This document shows positions 33,660 through 54,619 of a stretch of DNA of 64,000 nucleotides, in pieces. The notes beneath the pieces are model-generated. The model was not told where the DNA came from. It searched no databases and was given only the letters and a program-made list of their open reading frames with translations. The translations under genes and the position numbers were made by a program. Origin of the DNA: Eleginops maclovinus (lineage: Eukaryota; Chordata; Actinopteri; Perciformes; Eleginopidae); contig NC_086356.1 of NCBI RefSeq assembly GCF_036324505.1, positions 9,982,744-10,046,743 of the forward strand, written 5' to 3'. Position 1 is the first letter of the stretch. The number at the start of each line of letters is the position of its first letter.

Positions 33660-36600
33660 TCATGTTTACCTTTTTCTATGCTCATGCCACAGGATAAACA
33701 TGTTGTGGCTTTTGTACTGAAATTGACAAATGCTCTGAAGTGGGCTTGGTTCTTGCGCTATTGTGATGTTACTGCAACCTGATGTACGTGGAAGTTTCAT
33801 TAAAGCATTTTAACTTTAACTCATGCAATGCTTTGAACAGGACTAATACCCTTGTCCCAGGACTGTAGCACATCTGTGCATTGATCATAATCATTGTAAG
33901 ATTCAACCTATAAAACCATACTCACTGGATGAGAGGTCGCACTATCACTTTTGTATGTGTGAGAAAACAAAAAGCAGACTTTAAATTTGTAAAATTAGAT
34001 CCATACAATTTTTAGCAAAGAAAAACAATTGTTGGAGTTCCTCTGATACATCTTATATATCATTTTTGTGGGGGAAGATAAAAGTAGATAGAGTAGTAAA
34101 AGCAAATAACATATAATTAGGACTGTTGGGGTGATTTGATTGAAACCACAGTTGTTATGAGGTTGGACACATCTGTTATCATTGAGGTTAGGTGTGAAGC
34201 AATGTCTCTATATAGCAGCCAGAAAACGTACTCAATGTTTCATCAAGACCACTCCTCTAATGATGGTGCTACAGGGCGAAATTACTATGATGAGACAGAG
34301 TTGCGCAATAGAAATCCCCTGTGGCTGGCAATACATGTGTTGGGTCATACAAAGCAACCTGAATGACACCTCGTAGTCTTAATGTTTCTTTTTTGTGTAC
34401 GCTGGTTTTTCAATCTGCTCTACTTTTAAAGACTCTATTATTCTCTAATGATCCCTGAGCAACTCCTGCAAACACACACTTTGTCATGAAATAAAAACTG
34501 CACTGTGACTTTCATCAACCCTATAATGTAGGGTCACAACCTTTTGGGTCAGGGGTCACCATGCTCTAAAAGGGATCATGAACAAAAGTCACAAAGGAAG
34601 AAAACCTGAATGACCTGTTGAATGAAGATATGTCTCAGTGATGAGGTGAACATATAAAGTACAATTACATGAAACTTCATCCAAGGACAAATCTACATTC
34701 ATCTGCAACCACAATAATTGTTATGAATTACCATTTTTAGGTTGTTCAAGCTCATCATACAGATGAAAACAGCAAAACAATTGCACATATTTACTGCTTC
34801 ACCTCTGCCAAGCAAACTTCTATATAGCATTTTATAGTTTACAGAGCAAACGTAAAACAGCCGACTCCAGAATGCGAAAAACAATAACAGTTAAACCGGC
34901 TACCTGAGATCACACGACAGACATACACCAAAAACCAGAATAGAAGAGGTTTTAAAATTCAACCAATGTAAAGAACATCCTGTGTATGGAATGTATAGTC
35001 TTCATGGATGAACTAAATATGAACCCTGAAACAGATTTTGATTCCAGCCTCAAGTTATCCTCATGAACACCTTGTTCTTTCTTCCCAGACATCACAATAA
35101 AAGCACTGTGTTCCTCAAAATGCTATAAAACAACAGACAGAAAGTCGGCTGAGTCAGAAAGAGCACAGAGATACAGGTGTTCAATAAAATAAGCAAGAAA
35201 AAAATGACACACTGGTGCCCAGTGCTCATAATAACTGTAATTTAAGAAGCATCAGCAGCATTTTACTCTTTTATTGCCATGCCATTCTAACCAACTGACG
35301 CCTGATATATAATGTAAAGACGTTTCTTTTACAAAATGAGAATGCCCTCAGTAACCCGATAAAGGAAAATCATGGAAAGTATTTGTGTAATGAATGCCAG
35401 ATTCCTACCTTTGAGATTGAACCTATGACATGAAATCTGTGTTCTTATGTAAGTCTAATAGGATTCAGGACCATTTCAAATGACGTAAATAATACAGTAC
35501 AACAGGAAAACTGATTTCTGAAAACAAGGGAAACTGGCAACAGATCAAATCATCTCACTCACTCAGCATCAAATTATCTTTTGTAAAATATATGGATCTT
35601 AAGACTGATTACAAGGTCATTTGTACATAATCACATATAGACGTAGAGACCTTGGATCACATTGAGACAGCGATAAGAAATGTTGCCAGCAACCGTAACT
35701 GCACATTTATTTTTGGAGCAGCATTTTTTCCTAAATATTCAGAAGAATGTCTTGGATTACCTCAATTTGGTTACTCATTAAATATCAAGAATGTTCCTTC
35801 AATGCACTCTTATCAGCCACTTACAAGCCACAGATAAACTTAATGAAAGTCTTTATTATGCTGCAGGTGTGCTTCGTGGAGCCTGATTCACAAGCAGAAG
35901 CTTGTTCATGTCTCTTGTGTCTTCTGACAGAGAGAAAGAGAGCGAGAGCAAAAGAGGGATAATGACGACACAGATGGGTCGGAGACAGACAGATCATAGG
36001 ATTAAGCGGTCTGGTGATGTTTCAAAAATAAGCAACCTTGCAGAGTTCCAACGCTGCATTCAGGCCCCATTTAGAAAACCTCACTTCAATGCTGAAGTCT
36101 ATAGTTATATTGTCCTTTCTTCTTTTTTGTGTTGTTTATTTATTGGTTATTTGAAGAACAACAGGATGACATTTTAAAGCTAGAATCCTCTGAGTCAGAT
36201 TAAATTTCCTCCCCTGCCCTGAGCCCACAATTACAAACACAATAGCACCAATTATCTCTCAGAGCCCTTCACCCCTCCACCTTCTTATTCTGCTGATGTC
36301 TAACTGCACTTTCAGAAACAGAACTAAAATGCACCTCTTCTATCTAAAATAAAAAAGCACTGGCATATCAGCATGATACGATTGTAACTGAGAATATACT
36401 AGAGTAGAAGGCCTTATTGTTTATTTTTCCTAATTTGATCAGCTATCAGTGAGTCAAGATTATCAAATAAGTATGTTCCTTATTATTGATCAAGGGTGAG
36501 AATTAATGACTATGAAAATAAAACTTTAACTATGACAAATGTTTATAATAGTCATACACTATTACTATTATAAAAGGTATCCAAACTCAGAGTAGTGTTC

Positions 36601-38315
36601 ACTGTAGTTTGATGCCCCCTAGTGGACACATGTGTAGCGATCAATAGACTTAATGTATTAAAGTGTTTGCTACTTGCTGTTGTAAAAACTATTTGAATAG
36701 CTGAATACAGAGACATGATTCAGTCTACTTTGACCTTTCACCCCTCAGATACTTAGAAAAGTAAAAAATGTGACAGTGTGAGAGACGACCACTTGACACG
36801 CTGAGGTTGCTATATAATATAATATTAGATTCAAAAAAACATTTCTCACGAGCAATGAGCAGATTTTTTCTGACCCCTAACTCTGGAATTCTGCAAACGT
36901 TGGATACTTGAGTTGGAGCTTCACCAGACCTAAGCAGATAAATCCACTTATATTCTTACTTTAAGCTTGTTCACTATTTACATGAATACAGTCAGTGTTT
37001 ACAGCGAGTCTGGGGTCACGTTGAGACCATATCTCAAATGGAAATGTAACATGAATATTTTGTGTCTGTTTTTCCATCCAAAGTGATGTAACATTAGTTT
37101 CTTTTACTTTTTGTAGTCAGACAGTTGATCCCATCATAGCTTAGTTTACAGTCAGACGGGAAGTAACATTTTCATGGGGCTCTTTACACGCTGTACCAGT
37201 GTCATCCCACACACAGATTATCCACTTAAAGATATTCAATTAAAGACGACATCCTTGTCATGACGTAAGAACAATATGGTAAATAAATGATATTTTTTTC
37301 CTCCTTATGTCTTCCCTGGTTTTAGAATTTTCTTTCCAAGCTGCTACACTGATTTGACTGCCTGTAGTCCCTGAATAATCCGAGACTTCATGCATATTCA
37401 ATTGGCTTACAGTAATACTGGACCACAATTGGCTTTAGCACATTGCTTTCCAGGTTGTTGCATAACATGAACAGGATTCGCACAAGCTATAGAAACAAAC
37501 AGCCTCACTCTGTCTTTCTGCCTGTGTCGAAGATTAAAAGACTAAATTGAATTCAGGGCCATATTATAAATGAATTATAATATTTTTAATTCTATTCTTG
37601 AGAACGCTTTCCAACCCCCTTTCCATCCACCCACAGGCCTTCAACCATTGGCCTCCTGTCCTTACATGAACCCTCCTACACACAGATGCTTATTGTCACT
37701 CAGTTATTTCCCTCCATCTCATGCTTCAACTTTTTCGTATTTTATTTATTTGTTTAGCTATTTTCCTCTACCTAAGATTGACTTAAAACACTTCAGCAAA
37801 GTTTTAATCCAACACCTGCTCAGTCTCTTACTTTTGGCCATTGTACTTCTCCTTTTACTTTAATTAGTTGACAACATTTTACATTTTATTAATGATTTTA
37901 CACTTCAAAAGCAGGCTTTGTACTCCAAACAAGCTGTGGCCTCAGAAAGTTCCTGATATCATCATTAACCCCTGGCACATTTCCACTGCATGGTACGGTC
38001 AACAGGTGAGTTAGTATAATAGGACTAAGGTCTGAACATCAGATCACCAGTAAGCTTATTACTGCTCAGTGTTTATTGTGTTGGGTTTGGCTGCATTCTG
38101 TTGAGCTCAGGAGGGATCACAGCTACTTACATGACCAAAGTTTAAAGTGCAACATGTTTTCAAACTCAAATGCTTACAGATATTTGTTTTTATGCTCTGA
38201 ATGGCTAAACTTTCTTATTTAATACTAAGGGATTCAAGTTCAGTCACAATTGTATGTTTTGTAACGTTTTAACAAAAAGCAAAATGTTTCAGGGATATTG
38301 TTTAGAAAAATATTT
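33660..38315. other. Intergenic between keratin and rbp4l (convergent genes)
   Basis: AT-rich, no exon recognised. The segment 34525-34600 (GGTCACAACCTTTTGGGTCA, GGGATCATGAAC) resembles a diverged dispersed repeat. A CTCF-like site lies at 36614-36625. The genes on both sides are transcribed toward this stretch. Confidence 0.55.
36614..36625 (-). promoter_or_regulatory. CTCF-like site (reverse)
   Basis: GCCCCCTAGTGG is the reverse complement of CCACTAGGGGGC, a full match to the CTCF core CCASYAGRKGGC. It faces the forward site at 26641, with the keratin coding exons between them. Confidence 0.55.
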
Positions 38316-38321
38316 TTTATT
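38316..38321 (-). promoter_or_regulatory. rbp4l: Candidate rbp4l polyadenylation signal
   Basis: TTTATT on the + strand (AATAAA on the - strand) about 276 bases beyond the rbp4l stop. It is the best hexamer I found downstream. Confidence 0.5.
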
Positions 38322-38596
38322 TTTTATCTTTCAAGTTCACACGATTCACCACAGCAGCAGCACATTCTCCTTGGATAAACAATGGATGAACACAGAGTAG
38401 GAGGAGGAAATCCATTTAGAAAATAAACCTAATGGAAATCCTTGACAAGGTTATTCACTGTATTCACTTAATTTTTTTCCACCTCTCACTTTTCCAAAAC
38501 ATTATTGCATCTGTCCATTTACATTATCACTCTCGAACTCTTTCTCTCCCCCTCTTTCTCTCTCAGCCTCACACTCTCATTCTCTCCTCTCTCTCT

Positions 38597-39914
38597 TTAG
38601 CAGGCTCCAGACTGCAGGACAGGCTGGAACTCTCCGGCCATGCAGATGTCATCCTGTTTCTGACGGACGACGCGCTGGATGGCCGGGGGCAGGCCACGGG
38701 GGTTCCTGGAGAAGATGAGGGCATAGCCATCCTCGCAGCTACCATCTTCCTTCAGGGTGCGGCAGGCGTAGGTGATGGCGTAGTTGTCGTAGTCGGTGTC
38801 GATCACCCAGTAGTTGTCACCTGTTTCAAAGTATAAAAGAAGAGGTTAGGGTGATGAGGATAGATGAGATGTAAGAGGGGTGTGAGGGGGACATGTTTGC
38901 AGCTGACCTCCGCTGGACAGGTAGCTGGCTAGTCCCTGGTAGTTCATGAACATCTTGCCGGGGTTGGTAGGGTCAGGGACAGAGTACTGTGCAGCCATGT
39001 CGGCGCAGACAACCCAGAAACTGTAACACAATGATAGGAAAACACAAATTAGTTTCAAAGTGAACAATTCACAGAAATCAGTGACATGCAAGTGCAGTAA
39101 CTTTACTAATGTAAGATCAAACAACTCTCATGTAAAAATAGAAATTAGACATAATAATACAGTCTATCTTTCAATTCCTCAAAATAAGGCCTGGATCACT
39201 ATGAGTTTATAACATGGGCATTTTCAGCTGAACTTCATAAATATGTTTGTTTCTTAAAGTGCATTCGAGTCTACATTCCTGTCTAAAAGCCCATCTCTCC
39301 AACCTCCATTTCTCATTAGTCATCCATAATCCCGAAAAAACTGATTTATAGCTAATACTGGCCAGAATGTTCTTCCAGAAAATTACACTTGATCCTAACT
39401 GCTGACCCTTGAAACTAAATATCTGAAATCCTAGATGCTTATCCTAGAAATAGAAGGATGTCGTTGCGAGCAAGCTGGCCTTTAATCTTGGATTCGCCTT
39501 TTTCTCAATAAAGGTAAGTGTTGGTAAAAAGTGTCTATCATCTCTGTCTTTCCTGGCCATACGACTTACCCAAACAGAGTGACACGTCCCTTGGAGGAGG
39601 CAGTCATGGAGCCGTCATCATCGATGGTGTACTCAGCGGAGATGTTGTCCTGCAGGAACAGGCCCTCTGGATCTTTCTTCTGCAGTGCGTACCACTTTCC
39701 TGCATACTGCGATAAAAAGGAAGAAAGAAGACTGTCAGTAACGCTTTAACTTACTTTTCTCAAAATGCTTAATGTCTGTGTGTTTCAGTTCACTTACCCT
39801 CTTAGGGTCAAAGTCCTGTTTGACTGTGAAGCTGTCAACCACACAGGAAGCAGACAGACTGAGCTCTACACAGGACAGCAAGACCAGCAGCAGGGCCACC
39901 TTAGAGGATCCCAT
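38597..39914 (-). CDS. rbp4l: Purpurin / retinol-binding protein 4-like (lipocalin)
   Basis: Secreted retinol-binding lipocalin of the purpurin type, made mainly by photoreceptors and found in the interphotoreceptor matrix. Four coding exons on the minus strand: 39914-39798, 39706-39570, 39020-38908 and 38820-38597 (stop 38599-38597). They give 196 residues, the length of chicken purpurin. Residues 1-22 are a signal peptide ([15 protein letters not shown]). The lipocalin G-x-W motif is Y-A-G-K-W-Y at 40-45, and the second motif T-D-Y-D-N-Y-A follows at 131-137. Cysteines are spaced as in RBP4 for three disulphides. All splice sites are GT-AG and phases agree. RBP4 itself is the main alternative, but the C terminus Q-S-G-A-C and the sequence as a whole favour purpurin. 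The gene is head to head with pde6b. Confidence 0.9.
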
Positions 39915-40300
39915 TCTGTAATGAACAAACACACATTTTGTAAACATCATTACACACTATGACTCTAAACTGTGCATGTTTGGCTTTCGGGATAAGATCC
40001 ATGATGTTTTTTTATAGCCTACTAATATTCTGAAAATGTATTTGACATTAAAAGAAGAAAAAAGTAGCACAATCTGACAGACTGGAGCAACACAACGCAA
40101 TAAAAAAAGGTATTCTGAGTTCAAATATAAATACCATAAACCTTGACCAATCTTGCATCTTTACACTGTAAAACCACATTACATAGTCCAGTGATTATCA
40201 ACATTTTCTGCTGACTAAAGAACGTTTACATTCACAAGTTCCTTTACAGACAATCTAGCAAAAGTAGAAGGTAAAATGAGTGAGATATCCTTGTCTTACC

Positions 40301-40400
40301 TGTTCTGAGTCAAACAAGCAAGGGTAATTAAAGTTCTGTTTGTGGTTATCCACCAGATTCAGTCTTCTGGTTCTTCTGTGTGTGAGGTAGCCTTATATAC
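40301..40400 (-). promoter_or_regulatory. rbp4l: rbp4l core promoter and 5' UTR exon
   Basis: On the minus strand a TATA box GTATATAAGG (40400-40391) is followed by an inferred start near 40366. A short non-coding exon ends CAG/GTAAGAC at 40301. The matching acceptor (ATTACAG) lies one base before the ATG at 39914. The TATA and splice pair are seen; the start position is inferred. Confidence 0.7.
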
Positions 40401-40469
40401 ACACTCCACAGACAAGCTTATGTCTGATTTTCATTGCTGGGAACTAAATAAGGTGCTTAAATCTACAAG

Positions 40470-40475
40470 TAATCC
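40470..40475 (+). promoter_or_regulatory. rbp4l: CRX/OTX-like site upstream of rbp4l
   Basis: TAATCC, the core bound by the photoreceptor homeodomain factors CRX and OTX2, lies about 70 bases upstream of the rbp4l TATA box. A weaker TAATCT lies near 40498. Confidence 0.45.
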
Positions 40476-40499
40476 TGTTTGGTTGAAATACTTACTGTA

Positions 40500-43400
40500 A
40501 TCTGGCTCCCACGTTGAAACCTGCCCAGGACTTACTATACAAACAATTAGACCTTTATGTAACTATTGGGAAGCCCAATGATACAGGCACATGCATAAAT
40601 GATATCCGATGATTTGCGCTAGAACTGACTGAACTGACTTACATTTTAAGTATCAATAATTGAAATATATTGCACCAATGGAATCGTTTCTGACTGAAAG
40701 AAAATCGATGCATGGTAACAACTAAAAATGTTCAGCTGTTTTCTCTGATGGCCTTCTTATTTAGGAAATAATCACATGATTTAAGCAGGCTTTTAACATC
40801 ATTTTGTTAATGCAAAGTATCTGAATCACAATTATTAGTATATAAGAATGTTTGCTCACTACCTATATTCACTACATATGGCATGAAAGGGATTTTCATT
40901 TATTCCTTTCTCAGGTTATAAATCTGTTGATTTGTAAACAAAACAAAACAAAAATAGTCAAATGTCAATGTCATGAAATTGTTATGAAAATGTTCATTGC
41001 AAAGTGCCCCACTGGTACAAAATGCACAAATCCGCTTGTGAAACTAAACTTGAAAAATGTCCAAGCCTGAGTGGGATTAACAAGAGAGTAAGCTTAAACA
41101 CTTGACATTTTAGCATTTACATTTAAACCATGCATTTTGTTTTGTTATTCAAATGAATAATTACATGATTTCACTAAATTACCTATTAGTTGGCTTTTGA
41201 GAGAGATGTCCACTTTTTAAGGTATACTGTATTGCAGCATACATACACTTTATAAGCATTTTTCCATCTCTGAGTTCCCGATACAAGTTCTAAAACTTAT
41301 CCAAATTATCAGACAAATATTTGAAATATTTCACAAGTCATGCATTACAAAGGAATTTAAATACAACTAATTTCAACAATGCCTTCTGACATCTTAAAGA
41401 TGCAGCCTTGCTTAGAGTTGTCAATTTACTGCATGCACAAGGTTGGTTACACCCAAACTAAAACAGGACTACACCAGACCTACAATAAATTCATTCATTA
41501 GAACGACAAGTGGTTGAAACCTTTGCAAGTTGTCATGAAGAATTAAATTACATCACAATACAGATGAATACATGTGTATATATAAATCATACTTCTTTAT
41601 GAACACCCACAGTTATTCTGCCCAGATTTTACTTAGGGAATAAATGGAATTGAAAACATGTTATTTTTCTCCTCTTGTTGTTGAGCAGTCATTGTGTAAT
41701 CCTCTAAGAAGGAGCCTATAAACGTGTCCAAACTTTGCAAATAAGGGGATGAACAGCTTATAATAACATCAACACTCATAATACAGTTACTCAAGGGTTA
41801 TTTTACTGTACACTTTACTATGTTTGAGAAGGATTTTACCTCAACCTAGGTGTACTGTATATTAAATTAAATTAGAACCCTTATATAGCTTTGCATGCCT
41901 GAATGCATGAACGCCTTTATGCAATTACACTTACACAGACAAACACACACCTCTCTCACACTCACTGTGAACGAATTAACTCTCTTTTCCTGGATTAACC
42001 CCGGTCACAAAAGATTACTGATGGCATAACACTGAATATCATGTAATAACATCTACCTGTTATGGTGTTGTACTTCTTTTATGATCATTGCTAGTCAGTT
42101 TTTTAATCTAATATTGTTGTACATTTAATAAAAAGAATAAGGTAACTACTGCAGACTCATCCTACACTAATAGTAAACAGTGACCTCAGTGAGGATACAG
42201 AAAGACAAGCCAAAAAAGACAAACACTATATTCCTTCCACTGACTCTGCTGCTCAGTACTTTAATCCTACTTGTATGCCCTGAAATAGATCATTGACTAA
42301 AATATACCTACTGTTTAGACATTTGTATCTTTAGTGACCCCACTGTTAGTTTCATCAACAAAGCATGCTCCAAGCCTCAGGTCATGATCCTCAGTTGTAT
42401 TTGATTGGCTGGTAACTCGGGTTGAACCAGGGCAAGGCTGATACAACCATTAGCCATCTGTTGACCATCATGACTACTGTATTTACATCTATTTAAATCC
42501 TGTCATATTCATAGAATCTGTGTAAACATGCACATTCATTGCTTAAATCTTTCAAGACGAAGACATTGACCATTGCTCATATTTACTTCTTAGCAGTGGT
42601 GAGTAAGTCAATTTACTCAAGTACTGTACTAAAGTACAATTTGTGAGGTCATTGTACTTCAACTTCACAACAATTCATAGGTTAATTTTACTCCAATACA
42701 TTTATTTAATACCTTTAGCTACTTTGCAGATTTGGAATAATGATGTGAAATATAATCAACACTTAAATAAGACTTTAGTTACACCTGCAGACAAATTCAC
42801 AAGCTAAACAACTAGAAACTCTAAGGAAAGTGGAGGGAATGTCAGGAAAAAAAAACGTTTTAAAATGATGTAAGGTTATGAAGGTCAGCTATTCTCTCTT
42901 CAGGTCCGAGGCTCTGTGAGGGCTTCAATGTGTACAGGATCAACTATATGGAACTGCTGCCACCTTGTTGTGGAAGTTAGCATCGCAAGGAGTACGTTTT
43001 CTTTGTTTTCTTTGTTTTTGTTTTTTTGTTTTTTTATTTAGACGTTTTAAGTATTCTATGTTAATGCACTCATCAAATGTATGTCAATTAAAATACACCA
43101 ATGTCAATGTGGTCCTCATGGTACAGAAAGATTGGATTCCAAGCAGGGATTAGTTTTACATTGACATCCTTGAAATTAATTTAGCTTCCCCTGCTGGCAG
43201 CAAAACGTTCAGGCTCTGGTTATACTGTAGAAAATATTAAAAATATACTATTTCATGGTAAAGAAATGTCTGTTACTTCTTTTATCTAAGAATGATTTAC
43301 AATATGATGTCAGTGGCTGCATAATATACCTTTAAAGTGCCGTTTCATTTGCGCTCACAGAAACCAGCAGTAAATTACGCATTCAATGCCTGTCCTTGTA

Positions 43401-45280
43401 GCCCGGCCGCAATTTGATTCACTTTTTGCAACGTTTTTGCTGACTTCATATGGCAGAGAAAATAGCAACTGTCTCACTGTGAACACATATAATCTTTTAC
43501 ATCACGGATTTAAAAGTATGCCTGCTGAAGAACAACTAAATCGCTGGAAAAACAATCACATCTTTAAGGTGGAATGGTTCTTTGGGAAGCAAATGAACGA
43601 ACTGCTAAATTAACTTGAACAAGAAGATGCATCTGGTCAACAACAGTTGCACAAAGCCTCTTATGATGAGGATTTCACTTAAGGTAAAATGTTCCTTCCT
43701 TCCAACGATGTGTAGTTGATTTTCGTCCTAACGCCACACCACACCTGCTTTTGTTATTGGCATGCTTATTAGCATGTTTCCATTACTACTGTGGGAGATG
43801 CTAACATGAACGTTAACTCACTGGTGTCAAACATCTTTCTTTAAAGCACAGAACATATGCAGAACATAGTGTTAGGCCTACAGTTAAAAACTAACTCTCT
43901 CGCATTTACAGAAACTGATTACCGGTAGCTGTATCCTATTGCATATACATCTAGAAATTAATTTAAATTAAAACCTAAAAGCACTAATATGCATACAGCT
44001 AGCTTGGCTTTAGACGGTGGTCTTATCAATAGGTGGAATATTTAGACCTTACTTGCAAGAAACATTCAAATAACAATTATTATAATACAAACTACATAAA
44101 ATTGAGCTTAGCATTTCTTAACCAAACTATTTTTGAACCCAAATGAAGTAAAGGAAACTTGTTGATGCAAAGAACAGCATATCGGCCCAGTCCTCACTGC
44201 TTAGTGGGTTTTTACAAAGTAGACACCACAGTAGGTATGTATATCAAAAACTCACCAACCTCAATCTCTATGCCCTCCCTCACTGTTTCTATGTGTCCGG
44301 TACACACATGACATTATGTACCGATAATCTGTTTGACCTTTTTTTAAGGTGTTTATGGAACCTTATTATAGACCGCTTCTCCTCCCTGTATAAAGAATTA
44401 CATTTATTACAGAAGCACAAAACTGTGGGTTTGATGCTGACACTACAATCTCAATAATGTTGCATTAGTGACTACTGCCTAGTTTCTAGCTGGCTTTACT
44501 TTATCAGCGTTCTCAGGATACTATTGACCACGAGTCTCTTAAACATGGTAATGACAATCATTGCTCTGGAAAAACGTACATTGTCTCTGTAAGTAGACTG
44601 CATTAAAGATTCCATACGGAGAAAGGGAGAGAGTTGGGGTGCTGAGATAATCAGCTACTGTCCTAACTAAATAGGGCTTATGCCAGAGGAGGCCTTGTTT
44701 AATGAGGACTTAAAGAGCTTGTAGAGGTAGACCAGTATGTGTGTGAGAGAGACATGTGCAGTATACTACAGACAACACATAAACAAGATATTAGATATAC
44801 TAAAGGTAGTCATAAATGTACAGTCCATCATTCATTTAATAGCAAATGTCAGAAATACTGGCTTTACTACATTTCTCTTGAAGAGTGCATAAAACCTGAC
44901 TTAGATTTCTTGTATGCACTATAGCATTTACATTTCCTGGTTTAGTTTTGAAGGATTATTCTTTGTTTTCTTTTCTGATACTTCATGTTCTATGATTTAT
45001 GTTTGCTTATTACTTTTATTGTTACCTCTAATTGTTGTTAAGGACTTTTTCTTTAAGACCAAGAAATGATGTGTAAAGGAATTTGCATTGACTCAAATTG
45101 TACACTCAAGAATGCAGTTAAAATGAAGACAGAAAAGGTGTGGCTGATTTATTTTTTCTAAAAGGGATGTTAAAAAGGTATTGAAAGCACTCTGGAGGCA
45201 GGATAATTTGGCCCACATATCCGTTACTAGATGATCAGCTGATGAGTTTAGCAGAGGCAGATCCCTGCTAACCTTCAGCA
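40500..45280. other. Intergenic between divergent rbp4l and pde6b
   Basis: No exon was recognised. The stretch is AT-rich and contains one transposon-like fragment (42594-42790). An open frame at 43386-43613 resembles no known protein. This is the shared upstream region of two photoreceptor genes. Confidence 0.55.
42594..42790 (+). mobile_element. Fragment of a non-autonomous (probably hAT-type) transposon
   Basis: It begins CAGTGGTGAGTAAGTCAATT, continues TACTCAAGTACTGTACTAAA, and later has TTTTACTCCAATACATTTAT and CTACTTTGCAGATT. This follows an element abundant in teleosts whose end is CAGTGGTGGAAAGTAAC and whose body is rich in AAGTAC. The right terminus was not found, so it is a 5' fragment without coding capacity. 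The hAT assignment is from memory. Confidence 0.6.
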
Positions 45281-45285
45281 CTATC

Positions 45286-45480
45286 TGCTGATGACAGGTG
45301 GATTGTTTGGATTCAGCCCTCCGCCTTCTCCTCAGGGCTCTCCCTCACTCAGTTCCCTCATCCCAATAGCAGAGGGGATTATTTATACTTGCATTTGGAT
45401 ATGTCCACTTCTGTTTTCCCCCTTTATGTGTAATACCTGGGTAAGATTTGCTTTCCTTTTTGGGATTATCTGGATAATCC
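45286..45480 (+). promoter_or_regulatory. pde6b: Likely pde6b proximal promoter with photoreceptor factor sites
   Basis: TGCTGATGAC at 45286-45295 resembles an NRL/MAF half site. GGGGATTA at 45374-45381 is a CRX/OTX-type site. GGATTATCTGGATAATCC at 45463-45480 is an inverted pair of GGATTA cores. All lie 160-360 bases upstream of the ATG at 45644, where rod genes usually carry CRX and NRL sites. No TATA box was found, and the transcription start is not fixed; an acceptor-like TTCTCTTCAG ends at 45531. Confidence 0.5.
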
Positions 45481-45643
45481 AGAATTGAAGTTCGTTGTTT
45501 TGCTTATTCTCATTTCTGTGATTCTCTTCAGAGAAGTTGGAAGTAGCTCGTTCAGGGAAGTGTTGGACCGAGCGGGAGCTCTGTCACTGAGCTGAAGAGG
45601 AAGAAGACAGGAACATTTGGAAGGAGAGAAGGAAGAAGGAAGC

Positions 45644-52766
<7,123 letters not shown>

Positions 52767-53720
52767 ATGGTCAAAAAGCTGCTCAACGGATGGGAAGACA
52801 CACGGACAACCTATCAAGACTGACTTCAGTCTTACTGACAGGAAGAAATTAAATTAAGTCAAGACGATGGATACTTGAGTAAATGCAAATAATGGAAGTA
52901 TTTTTCAGAAAAATTGGTTGAATGGGAAGAGAGAAAAACTTGTATGTTTTAGTGACACTAACAAGGTAAGCCAAACTAATTAATTGACAACAAGACCAAC
53001 GAACAACAGAAATATCATGACTAAAATATGAATCACGGGTAAAGGTGATTTTTGAATCTCAGGTTATCACCCACTCATCCCCATATAGTATCAGCACCCT
53101 TAAATGTTAAGGATTATTCTTCAGATGGTGCAGATACGGTGCTGGGTGTTTGTTTGTTGGCTTTGGGACAAACATTTACATTTCTTTTCACAGTTTCTTT
53201 TAAGTAGTTATGCAATACTGCAAACATATGGATGTCAATATGTGTTGTAAGTGATGCCCATGTACAATATGTAACACATTATACAATTATTTGATGCAAA
53301 GGCCAAGGCACTGCGGATTGTATATCTTGTTTGGAGCTGTTTTCAAACGAACTGTATATTAATGTGATATTAATTTAAAGGTTCAGAATGCAAATTCAGA
53401 AAATGAGTACATAGATGTATAGTTGAACTATTGTACTGTACATATATTTTAAAATGATAATGTCATGCTCACTCCTTCCAGTCACTCATGATTTACAAAT
53501 TAGCGTTGTTTACCTTTATTGCAGAGAGCCAAATGTAGATGAATAAATTCAATATGTTTTTAGTTAAAGTATAGATTAAGTTTGCTGGCGTGCATTTATC
53601 AGATACAACAGTTTATGCAGTGGATATACCCATAAAAGATATATTAGTAGAATTACTGGCTGGTCAGTATTTTAAAGCTTGCCTCTCCTCATGTACAATG
53701 ATGACACAAATAAAGCAAAT
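52767..53720 (+). promoter_or_regulatory. pde6b: pde6b 3' UTR and polyadenylation signal
   Basis: The stop TAA at 52764-52766 is followed by an AT-rich 3' UTR. AATAAA at 53709-53714 is the best signal and gives a UTR of about 950 bases; an earlier AATAAA lies near 53541. Confidence 0.55.
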
Positions 53721-54060
53721 ATATTTTTTATAACTGAGTGAATTTATTTCTGTAAATTCATTTTCTGAGATGAAACTTGTTTACAAACCAAGATAAATAA
53801 CTTTAGAATGACATCATTGAAACATCACTCTCCTTTGAGGGTCAGCAAAATGAAATGACATGACATTTAATAATGCAATAGTATCTACTGTTTATTGCAA
53901 CAAGGTTATGTAGAGTATGTAGGACGGTTTTAACAGAACACAACGCAAGAGTATTTAGGGAACATTTCTGTCCACACTGCACTTTTTACTACTGTTCCCT
54001 GACCCCAATCCTGGGATTGCTGCTTGGCCAGGATTACAAACAGGCTCATCTCCTACTGAA

Positions 54061-54214
<154 letters not shown>

Positions 54215-54619
54215 ATACTCGTAGTGACAGTGTGTGTGCACTGTGCTATTATGTGTAGGCTACAGACTCTCTTTACATGCAATTTACAACTAGATAAAGA
54301 ATATGTTGGAAAAGTAAATTGTTTGAAAGATGACCTGCTTAGTAGGATGATATTAGAAGTGTATATATTTTTATGAAGATAAGCTGCCACATCAAAAATA
54401 AATCTACGACATTGGCAAAACATTTTTTTTTTAAATGGCACTTGCCTCTGGAATTCCAAAACTGTGCTTGTGTGACAGGAAAATGAGTGTACTGTTTTTC
54501 ATTCAGACTTGAACCTATATGGACTTTATGGTGCTAAAACGTTTTAACACTACAAACGTACTTTAGAGATGACCTAATTTTTGGTTTTATCTTTGTATAA
54601 ATGGTTTTTACTTAAATGT

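Noticed and set aside
38432..38836. Plus-strand frame of 134 codons
   Set aside because: It is the antisense of the last rbp4l exon.
43386..43613. 75-codon frame between rbp4l and pde6b
   Set aside because: No conserved residues recognised and no promoter or splice context. Likely chance.
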